Positions 55,780 to 64,000 of a DNA stretch of 64,000 nucleotides are shown here, piece by piece. The stretch lies in the NCBI GenBank assembly GCA_036346375.1, contig CM070500.1:72358525-72422524 (forward strand), read 5' to 3'. Each line of letters starts with the position of its first letter. Within the stretch, counting starts at the first letter, position 1. The position numbers and the translations under genes are program-made. The notes below the pieces were generated by a model. It saw only the letters and a program-made list of their open reading frames with translations. It was not told where the DNA came from and did no database searches. The stretch is from Guadua angustifolia (lineage: Eukaryota > Streptophyta > Magnoliopsida > Poales > Poaceae).

Positions 55780-57300
55780 TCAACAAGTTGCTCGATTTCT
55801 TCCCTTCATCTGCCCGACCTTCCGCGCTTGTCGCATCCTCATTATCATCCTCCGCCGCTACCTCAACCGCACCACTACCTAAACTTGTTCAACAGAGTCG
55901 ACGCGTCGCTTTATACGCCGCTAATATTCACCACTTCTCTAGGGCATGCTTGCACCAAAGATTACATATTCAAGGCTAGATCCCTTGCACCACCTTAACC
56001 ATTTATGCCACAAGCACGTCCGATCTATTTTCTTCAACTCCCACAGAGCGGGTCACCCTTACTACGCGTGAATACGGCTTGAATGGTAACAGAGTAAACA
56101 CTTGATCCAGGAAAAATATTTGGTCAACCAAAGCTTTATATCACGGATGCTAACTCTATCGGGCATAAGTGTTCGCCATTGTGATCGCAAAACCGCTCAA
56201 ATCAACACCATTTTGCCCAATTTTTATTTCACCATCGCCATAATATACCCTAAATTTCATCGCATCGACATTATTTGCGATTTACATAAACAAAATTGAT
56301 TTTTAGATCACCACTAATATCACTAACAAACAATGTTCAAAAACCGCTAGGCGATAGGCGGGCGAGCCCATTGCCTAGCGCCTAGCCCGCCTAGACGGAA
56401 ATCACAAAATGGCATGTTGCAATGGAATAAAGAAGTGAATTCATACCATATTACTAATGAAGCGGCTCTAGGCGATCCACTACTATCGATGTCTTGCTAG
56501 TCACCTAATGCCTAATGAAATTCTCGATGAAATTCTCAAATGAAATTCTCTGCTACTACTACTATCGATCTCTGACTAGCGATCTACCAAATGAAATTCT
56601 CAAATAAAATTCCCCACCCACAATCGACACGTGGGGATTTTTGATGTCAAGGGGTAGGCGGGGAGGATCTCAGGCACCCAGGCGGACCATGATCTTGGCC
56701 GTGAGCACGATCTTGGCGACCTAGCTTCCCTTCCTCTTCCCCATACGACCCGGAACCTAGCTTCCTCCCCCCTCTCGAGTTTTCCGTTTTAAAATTCTCT
56801 AATATTTCTAAAATTTCTAATTTCTAAAATTTCTAATATCTAAAATTTCTAATTTCTAAATTTTCTAATATCTAAAATTTCTAAATTTTTTTGCACTATA
56901 GAAATTAAATAACAAAAATTCAAAAAAATTACCTTTTTTTCCTCCTTCTTCTTCCTCCCTCCCTCCTCTCTCTCTCTCCCTCCTCTCCCGAGCGCTGCTC
57001 TCCCTCTCTCCCGCCCGCGCCTCGCTCTCCCTCTCTCCCGCGCGCCCTCCCTCTCCTCCCGCGCTCTCTCTCCTCCCCTCCCTCTCCCTCTCTTCTTCTC
57101 CCTTGCCTTCTTTTCTTTCTTTCTTTCTTCTTCTTCTTGAAGCGAAGCGAAGAATGAAGAATTGCTCGCTAAATGAACAGTGTCTTGTTAGCTTACACTG
57201 TCGCCACACCGCCATAATCCGCGACTACTTAGTAGTAGCCACACCGCCGGCGACTACTCCTCGACCAGTGACAACCGGGTCATCACCACTTCAAAATGCG
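55780..57300. other. MULE 5' non-coding interior with a 200-bp polypyrimidine tract
   Basis: From 56940 to about 57140 the plus strand is nearly all C and T (CTCTCTCTCTCCCTCC-type runs). Around 56340-56395 there is a self-pairing GCCTAGCGCCTAG/CTAGGCG block. From 56520 to 56620 ATGAAATTCTC repeats. No protein domain is seen; Arg/Glu-rich frames over the tract are artefacts. Confidence 0.6.
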
Positions 57301-57400
57301 GGATTAGGATATTGTCGCCAAACCGCTTGGCGACTACTCTATTATCGCCAAACGGTTTGGCGATTACCCTATTATCGTCAAACGGTTTGGCGACCGGATA
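57300..57400. repeat. three palindromes TCGCCAAAC(C/G)GNTTGGCGA near the MULE right end
   Basis: Palindromes at about 57313-57332, 57343-57362 and 57374-57392, spaced about 30 bp apart. The left end has two related copies at 50912-50930 and 50942-50964. Perfect dyads like these would bind a dimeric protein or form hairpins. Confidence 0.85.
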
Positions 57401-57474
57401 TTATTTCTGTAATTTTTTAAATACGTGTATTAGTGTCGCAATTTCGAAATAAAATAATATTATTTTAAAAAAAA
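57362..57474. repeat. right terminal inverted repeat of the MULE
   Basis: Inverted match to 50828-50932, ending in AAAATAATATTATTTTAAA. Confidence 0.85.
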
Positions 57475-57769
57475 CAAATGCATTGCACTGTCTTGCGGAT
57501 TCTAGCCCAGAAAAGAGGAAACAGGTTACCTCCCCAAACAGGACTAGAGCCAGCCAAGTGGAAGTGCAGTGGATGCGTGCCAGGGTGAGCTGGCCATAGC
57601 CCAAGCAGACCGTGCAAGAACTGAGAAGAATCTGCACCCGCAAAACAGGCTGCGCGTAGTTTTCCATTTTGCTTTCAATGGTTTATCTATTGGTATGCAT
57701 AATGGTCCGGTGTTTGTTGTCTGGTGTTTGTTGTCTATGTGTTTTGTTATATAGGATTTTTTTTTCTGA

Positions 57770-57976
57770 TAAGAGAAAAAAATAGAGAGAGAGAGAGTTT
57801 CTCTCATCGTAAAGAGACGGCTATATAGACAGTATAAATTATTTTATAAGTTATTATCTATAATAAATATTTTTTCATACTTAATTAAAAGATGGTAGGA
57901 TCTCATAGAGATAGCATTAAGATGTCATTTATTATATAAGTTGTATTTAGTTTTATATCAACTGTTGTACATGCTC
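57770..57976. mobile_element. truncated Tourist-like MITE
   Basis: The right end GTTGTACATGCTC, followed by TAA, resembles the terminus of the MITE at 13000-13304 (read inward GAGCATGTACAAC against GGGCATGTACAATGG), and the body shares GGCTATATAGACAG. The left terminus is not recognisable. Confidence 0.55.
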
Positions 57977-58376
57977 TAAGGAGTAGTTGATTTGTTTTTG
58001 ACAATTATCTATGTTTATTTCATCAAATTTTGGTAGAAATAGAGTTGACTAAATTTAATAAGCATTTGATTTACTAAGCTTTAGTAAGATTTCTTTCTGC
58101 ATCCACTCTCAAATTTATTTTCTTATCTATCTTTAGCCAATGTTGAAAATTGGTAACCAATTTAGTTTCAGTAAGGTTTGGTTTCATAAAAGCCAAACCA
58201 ACTGTTCCTCCTCCATTCGCGCCTTCGCCGTCTGTATCCATAAATTTCCCTCCCCGTCACGATCTCCCACTTCCCTTCCACCTCCACTCGCGCCTCGCCT
58301 CTCTCAGATCCCTTCGCCCCGTCGCCTTCGTCCGCGTGTTGGGGTCGGAGCCATGGTCGGACGAAGGGTCGGAGCC

Positions 58377-58452
58377 ATGGCGGATCAGTTCTCCGACGAC
58401 CAGATCGCCTTGTTCAAGGAGGCCTTCAGCCTCTTCGACGAGGACGGCGACG
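58377..58452 (+). CDS. calmodulin-like protein, exon 1 only
   Basis: Reads [20 protein letters not shown] then DEDGD and the first base of the next Gly. This matches the N-terminus of calmodulin, including helix 1 and the start of EF-hand loop 1 (DxDGDG). It stops exactly where plant calmodulin genes have their conserved intron, inside the Gly26 codon. Differences from the consensus calmodulin start (Phe5, Ser6, Leu12, Glu22) suggest a calmodulin-like rather than canonical protein, or a drifting copy. The donor GTCTGACC is weak. Exons 2 onward are not found in the following 5.5 kb, which is transposon sequence; they may lie right of the window, or this may be a stranded exon. An in-frame upstream ATG at 58353 adds eight residues. 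Confidence 0.7.
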
Positions 58453-58589
58453 GTCTGACCCCTCTGCCTTCCTTTCTCTTTACCTGTGGTCTTTGTGCTT
58501 TGTAAGGTTCGATTCGACGTGCGCCGTGCGGCTGATGTGATGCGGTGGAGCGGAGCCGCGGGTGGGTGTGGTGGGGTATCTGATCGACG

Positions 58590-58980
58590 TCGGTGTGTCA
58601 GGAGCCCTTCAAGAATACGAATATAGATTGTTTTGGATAGCCCTCAAAACCAACAGATCAATGAAGAACAGCACCAAAACAGCGAATTCAATCAAGGAAG
58701 GAATACAGTACTGCTAAACTAAAGGAAAAGACACTAGATATGAGTAATAGCCCGCTGCTTTACTCTTTCTTCTTCAGGGTTTATATAGTCCCACAGTTTA
58801 CATTGCTTTAACCTCAACAGAAAAGATTCGAAGTCTTTTAACTCACGCAGTAAAACTAACGACAAGATTACATCCGGTAAAATCGGTAATCACTGTTATC
58901 ACCGTTGGATCCCTACTCAGCTAAATAAAAGATATCCTGACCATTGATACCCCACTTCACTCTTCGCTGCAGACTTCTCT
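58590..58980. mobile_element. probable LTR or LTR fragment
   Basis: AT-moderate non-coding block with LTR-like landmarks in the minus sense (GGGTATCAATGGTCAGGATA near its right edge, TATATAAACCC near 58780). Both termini are unclear. It directly follows the calmodulin-like exon's donor region. Confidence 0.35.
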
Positions 58981-58989
58981 GTTCTTCTT

Positions 58990-59330
58990 CTCCGCCCAGC
59001 ACTTCTCCTGTTTTTTTTACATTACGTTTCTTGGCCTTGCCAGTGCTACTGCGTGCTGCAATTCAGGAATTGTTGTGGCGAGGACAAGGATCTCAGAGGG
59101 GGAAGGGATGGACACCGGCGAGATGTCCTTGTTGAGGACCCCTCTTTGATAATGATCTGATGGTTCTAGAGTGGCTGTTTGGTTGTTCCATGCTTCCATG
59201 AAGGTTCCTTCGGCAGAAGAGCCGGTAACTGGCCAAATTCCCCGTTTAAAACCTAGAGCCCTCCTGCAAAGGCATTGGACCATCTGATAACGACATAACG
59301 TGCTGCTGCTGCGGTGACTAGCGTGGGCAT
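58990..59330 (-). other. anonymous open stretch, possible retroelement coding remnant
   Basis: An 88-codon minus-strand frame (59283-59017) has ordinary protein-like composition (FMEAWNNQTATLEPSDHYQ) but no domain I can name. It lies between an LTR-like block and a hAT fragment, so a transposon origin is the simplest reading. Confidence 0.25.
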
Positions 59331-59335
59331 AGACG

Positions 59336-59800
59336 CAGTGGCGGACTGTGATTTTTAAGGCGCAGCGGACTTATCGTTAATCACTAAAATTAATTGTCTT
59401 TTAACAATTTTCCATCAAAAGTCCTATCTCCAAAGGAGACACCTATGTAAGCTTCTGAGGACGAGGCAACTGCATTTTTCGAGTCTTGATATTCAGAATA
59501 TATGCTTTCCTAATTTGTTCTTGAAATTCAGGGGCATACTCATAGATTTGCCTCCTAAGAGCTGGATCACAGTCTCACAGATGAGTTCATTAGGATTAAA
59601 CTCAGTTGCTGCATTTACCAAATCTGGTTGCGTCTCTGCCTCTGGATGAACTGGTTGCGTCTCTGGACGAACTGCTGCTTCACGTGGCTCATCTCCATTT
59701 GAGTTTCTCTGGGTTCCGTGACTTCCACCACCACCAGGACTAAGCACTAGGGGTGCAACTGGAGCGGATATTTTCGATCGACCGACCGACCGAATCAATT
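59336..59800 (-). pseudogene. hAT (TTF-finger/DUF4371 type) transposase N-terminal fragment
   Basis: Minus strand: an acidic, Pro-rich start (59798 leftward), then NAATEFNPNEL. After a one-base frameshift near 59575 comes CDPALRRQIYEYAPEFQEQI, then RKAYIL. This is the conserved lead-in of TTF-finger hAT proteins (FNPxxIVxDPxxRxxI, YxPxxxDxVRRAYI). The finger and catalytic domain that should follow are absent, and the sequence runs into a CAGTGGCGGA-type hAT terminus at about 59336. Confidence 0.75.
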
Positions 59801-59975
59801 CGAATAGCGATTTGAATAGTTTTTCGGATATTCGAATAATTTTTCGGATACGGATATGGATAAGGATAGTTATCTCGGATAAGGATACGGATACGGATAG
59901 TAATTATCCGACGGATACAGAATATCAGGAGTTTATAATCGGATAATATCCGGATATAAAATATGGATATTATCC
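59750..59975. repeat. subterminal GGATA repeats (hAT-like end)
   Basis: Starts near TAGGGGTGCAACTGGAGCG and then repeats GGATACGGATA, TTCGGATATTCG and TCCGGATAT phrases about 15 times. This composition is typical of the ends of hAT-type elements in grasses. The partner end was not found. Confidence 0.55.
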
Positions 59976-60449
59976 AAAAAACTTTAAAGACTTCTCCAAG
60001 GCGTGAGTCTCATAATTAGTCACCGAGTCTAGAGGCACTAGTACCGATTATGCAATACCACTCTTAATACTCTACCAAGACCAAATGCCAACTACCAAGT
60101 GCTAAGTACCAACTACCATTCTACCAAGTGCCACCTCGCCCTTTGCTAAAGTGCCAATGGGCCCAACGCCAAGTGCACCTACAACGCTAGTGCGGTGCCA
60201 AACCAAAATTTACCACCGCATCGTACTTCCCGACTTGTCCACGGCACCGGTGCCAAAACCCAAGGCAATGCGACAACGCCACGCAGCAGAGACTCCAAAA
60301 CCAAAAACATAAAATCCCCAATCCATCATTCGTGCTCTCTTTCTCTATTCTCTACTAGTCCGATAGACTCTCTCCTCTAAAATCCCCAATCCAAACAAAA
60401 CCAAGTTTGAAATGAGTGGCTTACTCTTTGTTGTTCACTTGTCGGTTGT

Positions 60450-60640
60450 CACCTATGGGTTATGGCTATGTTTGCTTGAGGCCTAAACTATTGGGAATCA
60501 TAATGTTATTACTTAGTTATGTGTATCGATGTATGAACTTGTCATTGTCTATGTGGCTATGTTTGCTTGAGGTCTAAACTCAACTACTAGCAACCATAAT
60601 GTTGTTAATTAGTCGTTAATGTATTAGTACTATGATGTTG
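60450..60640. repeat. direct repeat of about 85 bp, two copies 100 bp apart
   Basis: GGCTATGTTTGCTTGAGG(C/T)CTAAACT occurs at about 60462 and 60560, with CATAATGTT(A/G)TT(A/A)ATTAGT-like continuations. No coding content. Confidence 0.7.
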
Positions 60641-60889
60641 CTTATGCTATGATGTGCCTCCATGGTTCTCTGAGCATAAACATGAGATCATTATCCTCAC
60701 TCCTAAGGTGGTGCCGTGGACAAGTGCCAAATGGTGCTTTGGTGGGTAGGTTGTGTTATTACCTTACGTCGTACATGCATGCACCTAAGCGGTTAAGTAG
60801 ACTAGACAGTGGTGGCTGCAGCTTGAGGACAGTGAGGTGCGCAGCAGGGTGGGTGGCAAAAGGGTAATGATATACCATGACTAAGTCTT

Positions 60890-61330
60890 GCAGATAATTT
60901 CTATGTGTGAAGATAGATGGATGCAAGGGTGTTGATGGTGTGAATGCCGAACACGAGTGAGGGGGTTCATGGGCCCTCGTCCATGGGAGTATAAATGACA
61001 CGATGGTTTATATAGGTTCAGAGGTCCGAGAGGACCACCTAATCCTGTCGGCAATCCTACAGGGGGTTGTCTCTGAGGAGCAATTCCATGAGGGCTTGCC
61101 AGTTCGAATGTGCTTTTATATTGCTTAAGAGAGCTCGAGTTAAAATAAGAGATATATGGGGTATTTGTAGGCTCTTGGACTTGTACAAATGACCGAAATA
61201 CCTCTCATGGAGATAACTATTCTGTAAGTACAAACGAGGGGTAATATTGCCTTTTCTAGATATAACTGTAATTTTTTCATCTGTTTATTATATAGTCAGT
61301 TGCCAGTTAGGTACTCTCCAACAAGGGATT
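60890..61330 (-). mobile_element. probable gypsy-type LTR fragment
   Basis: Contains phrases common to grass gypsy LTRs read in the minus sense: GAATGCCGAACACGAGTG, GGTTTATATAGGTTCAGAGG, ATGGGGTATTTGTAGG. No primer-binding site or coding region is attached, and the termini are not resolved. Confidence 0.35.
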
Positions 61331-62430
61331 ACCAAATTGTGTTTTTATTATTTTTATAAGGCACATCGGAGTCTGGTAACTAAGAACTGCAGGGAACTGT
61401 CAAGTTTGCAGTAGTTTTCCAGTTGGCTTATTCTCCTTTTTCTCCATATTTTCCTCAATTTTGAGTTCGTTCAGTCGTTAAGTAGTAGTGAAAGAATTCC
61501 TTACGATGTTGCTACAATACCTCCAGTCTTTGGGAAACCTGGCACCTGGTGGGAACCAGCTAGTTCCTAGTTCATACTAGTACTGTCTATCTTTCGTTAT
61601 GGCTTGGTGTGGCATCTGTTAGCACAGTAGGTGCAAAAGTGGTTCCAAATGGTATCCGTGTTTCTGCATTAGGGGCACCCACGATTCTTTAGTGTGTATT
61701 AAACAGTATGATACTTCTTCATACTTTACATTGATTAACTTGTTTTGGTATATCATGTTCTTCCTAATGAGAAGTAAGAATAGTTTAATGTTTACTGCAA
61801 CTTTAATTGTATACCTATGAATATGTGAAATCCCCAATATTATTCTTTCTTTCTTTCTTTCTTTTTTTTTGTAAACTCACTACTCACTAATGATATTGAG
61901 GAAACTGATACGTGCAATTGCTTCTTGTGATCTCTGCAAGGACTTTATCATCTCCCTTCTCTCTCTCTCTCTCTCTCTCTCTTTTGTGTGTATGTTTCTT
62001 TATTTCTTGTTGGATTCACTAACTCAGCTAGTAAAGGTTCAGTAGATTCGACTGTCCCAGCAAATGCTTGAAGTTTCCTTGCTACTTGGTCTTGGCCTGG
62101 GTTTCTCATTTTTGTTGTCGACTCATACTTTCTACCCAGTTCCTCTAAATGTGTTACATAATTTCTGCTGGACAGCATGATGATTTCACTGGAGTGTATT
62201 TTGGCATGTGTTATTTTGCTGCTTAATCACATTCTGTGCACTACAATGGAATATACGCATGAATGATATATATCCCCTAGCCCCATTAGTGTGGTGGTAT
62301 TTTTCTGTTTTGAGGCTGGCACACAAGATAACTGCATGACAAGAATTGTATTTACCTGTCAGTTATAAATTCAGCAGTTCTCCATATGTTATGCGATAAG
62401 ACATTACCTTCAAGATGAGTCTTTTTTGAT
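61331..62430. other. intergenic sequence with a (CT)n microsatellite
   Basis: A CT run lies at about 61958-61983 and a TTTC run at 61846-61866. Otherwise no recognised gene or transposon end is seen; the reading frames are short and without domains. Confidence 0.5.
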
Positions 62431-62439
62431 GTTTACGTG

Positions 62440-64000
62440 TGCTGTTGATTATTGGTCGGGGCTTTTCGGACAGAGATGTTCTTTCTTCTTGCTTGTTTGA
62501 AGAGGTTGGTAGCGATGTTTTTGGTGCTTGTCCATGTACCCGGCTTGATCTCCAAAAATGTGCGATTACCATTTCCAACCGTGATGATCGTTGAGGCATT
62601 GAAGAGTGCCACATCCGTTTTATCACAAGGAAGCTCGATCCCGTCGAGCCCTTTCTCTGTTTTTCCATCTAAACCATAACCAAGCCTAAGCGCCTGGCGA
62701 GCGCTCAGTCCTTGATGCCAAGCCCTCCTTTGTTTTTTAGCGGGCGGTGGTAGCCAATTGATTAGACAATGCCCCCGCTCTGACCGCGGATCTTTTCCTC
62801 TCCAGAAAACTTCTCCTTAATTTATCGATGCATCGCATTAACCACTTTTGAAATTTGAAAAAACCGTCAAATGGTATATAGGTTGAGATGTGAGCACGGA
62901 CTTAACCGGGTCTCCCTAGGCTTTGGATAGAAGTTTACCTTGCCACCCAGGCGATCTACAACTTATTTTATCGATCAATGGCTGAATTTCAATCTTTCTA
63001 AGATGCGATATGCGTGAAGTCCGAGTATTTCCTTGGGAAGGTTGCAAGTTTGGCAGGGAAGGCGTTCGAATTTCTTGCAATAGGTCCTCTGGCATCGATA
63101 GGATAAATTTACATTTTGGCGATGTTGATTTTAGACCGAGCACCTTCCGAAAGTATCAATATTACTGCTGAGGGCGTCGACTCTTGCATCTCGCCTTTAA
63201 AAATATCCCACATCATCGGTAAAGTGAGCATCTCGGACTTCGCGTTATTTGGAAGCCGGGTTTTAGAATACCTTGTCTCGCCGCCAAGTCGAGCAAACTT
63301 TGAAGGGTCAATTGCAAGAATGAAAAGTAAGGAGATAAAGGATCTCCTGCCGCACTCGCATGAGCATGTCTCCTTTGCTTCGTCGGCTAAGTTGATCAAG
63401 ATTCGAGAAGATGATGTCCTAAGGATTGCGTTATCCATTCTCGCCATTTCGGCGAAGCCCATGGCTTGAAGAACGTCGAGAAGATAAGCCCGGTTTAGCG
63501 AGTCGAAGGCTTTTGAGATGTCTAGTTTGATAAAGAGAGCGAGGATCGGTCTCTATGCAGACTACGGATCACTCTTTGGACATATAAAAAGTTGTCATGT
63601 ATGCATCTCTTCTTTATGAAAGCGTTCTGTGAGACTGAGACCAGTTCTTGTAGCTTGGGCGCGAGCCTGTTAGCCATGATTTTGGTGATGATCTTCATGA
63701 AGCTATTAATAAGGCTAATTGGTGCAAGCGTTCTAATCTATCTGCGTTCTCCACTTTTGGAAGCGAGGATAATGTTCGCTGATTTAATTTGTGCGACTTG
63801 CGTGGCGGAGATTGAAGAAATCTTTAATCGCTTCCACCAAGTCGGCTTTGATGATGTGAAGGCATGTTTTGTAGAAAAGACCAATATAGCCATCGGGCTA
63901 GTGCTTTACGTGATGGTAAATCTGAATGTGCTAGTCACTTCATTTTCGCTGGAAATAGCTGTTATTTTAATACAGACATCCTAGACTCTAAAAAAATTCG
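62440..64000 (-). pseudogene. L1-type LINE, 3' half (reverse transcriptase and C-terminal domain), runs off the window
   Basis: Minus strand, degenerate. 64000-63480: fingers/palm start (NRLAPKLQELVSVSQ-like, a DAYMTTFYMSKE block, LYQTRHLKSLRLAKPG-like). 63470-63330: MGFAEMARMDNAILRTSSSR then a region corresponding to the RGxRQGDPLSPLLF box, kept as LLFILAIDPSKFARL. 63223-63212: an FTDD motif in the YADD position. 63143-62916: thumb (LIDKISCRSPGWQGKLL). About 62810-62680: RSFLWRG and CLINWLPPPAKKQRR. 62668-62440: C-terminal part (ALFNASTIITVGNG). Several frameshifts break the frame, so it is inactive. The 5' half and endonuclease lie right of the window. Confidence 0.88.

Larger units (their letters stand above)
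50828..57474 (-). mobile_element. Mutator-like element (MULE) with long inverted repeats, about 6.65 kb
   Basis: Terminal inverted repeats at 50828-50932 and 57362-57474 match over about 105 bp, including TAATATTATTTTA, GAAATTGCGACA and CGTATTAAAAAAATT-like blocks. Between them, all on the minus strand, are a broken MURA-type transposase (55470-53590) and a broken PMD gene (53360-52020). Just inside both ends lie palindromes of the form TCGCCAAACCGCTTGGCGA. I could not find a clean 9-bp target duplication; the ends are in A/T runs, so the exact border may be off by a few bases. Confidence 0.85.

Noticed and set aside
56865..57215. 116-residue Arg/Glu/Gly-rich frame
   Set aside because: It is a translation of the polypyrimidine tract.
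50828..57474. 9-bp target duplication for the MULE
   Set aside because: The flanks (TCTCGACTA and CAAATGCAT) do not match, and the ends are in A/T runs, so none is claimed.
63116..63469. 117-residue plus-strand frame
   Set aside because: It is the antisense of the LINE reverse transcriptase, whose motifs read on the minus strand.

Overview
This is a stretch of a plant nuclear genome, almost certainly a grass. It has split genes with GT-AG introns, GC-rich first exons, abundant MITEs, and many decayed and nested transposons (hAT, Mutator, copia, LINE). There are no operons, ribosome binding sites, CRISPR arrays, rRNA genes or tRNA genes that I can recognise. The species cannot be fixed from the sequence alone.

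Layout. 1-1061: 5' end of a minus-strand copia retrotransposon that runs off the window. 3524-13716 (minus): the first 15 coding exons (542 codons) of the organellar DNA gyrase B subunit; the remaining exons must lie left of the window, beyond an intron of more than 3.5 kb that holds the copia end, a minisatellite and a 113-bp tandem duplication. About 13980-18370: a decayed hAT element in front of the gyrase promoter. 18400-20360: anonymous repeats, one with a reiterated GGTCCGGCG-type motif. 20930-23420 (minus): a second, Ac/RICESLEEPER-like hAT element split by an LTR-like insertion. 23.6-26.2 kb: a possible gene scrap, a MITE and low-complexity repeats.

27159-45403 (plus): a complete ZIFL (zinc-induced facilitator-like) major-facilitator transporter. 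It has 17 exons and 489 codons, and I could join the exons in one frame without a break. Two introns are swollen by insertions: intron 1 holds a 4.5-kb copia element with 97-bp LTRs and an exact 5-bp target duplication, and intron 13 holds a (TA)n run, a foldback element split by a small copia-type element, a second 1.9-kb foldback and a MITE.

45.5-50.6 kb: a MITE, a 238-bp solo LTR, a 3.1-kb probable solo LTR and a degenerate minisatellite. 50828-57474: a 6.6-kb Mutator-like element (MULE) with terminal inverted repeats of about 105-113 bp, a broken MURA-type transposase and a second, broken plant-mobile-domain (PMD) gene, both on the minus strand. 58377-58452: exon 1 of a calmodulin-like gene, or a scrap of one, followed by 5.5 kb of transposon sequence with no second exon. 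62.4-64 kb (minus): the 3' half of an L1-type LINE.

The two intact host genes have unrelated jobs: organellar DNA topology, and metal-chelator or organic-ion transport. Nothing suggests they work together. The main interest is how far insertions have enlarged the introns without damaging the visible coding frames, and the MULE carrying both transposase and PMD.
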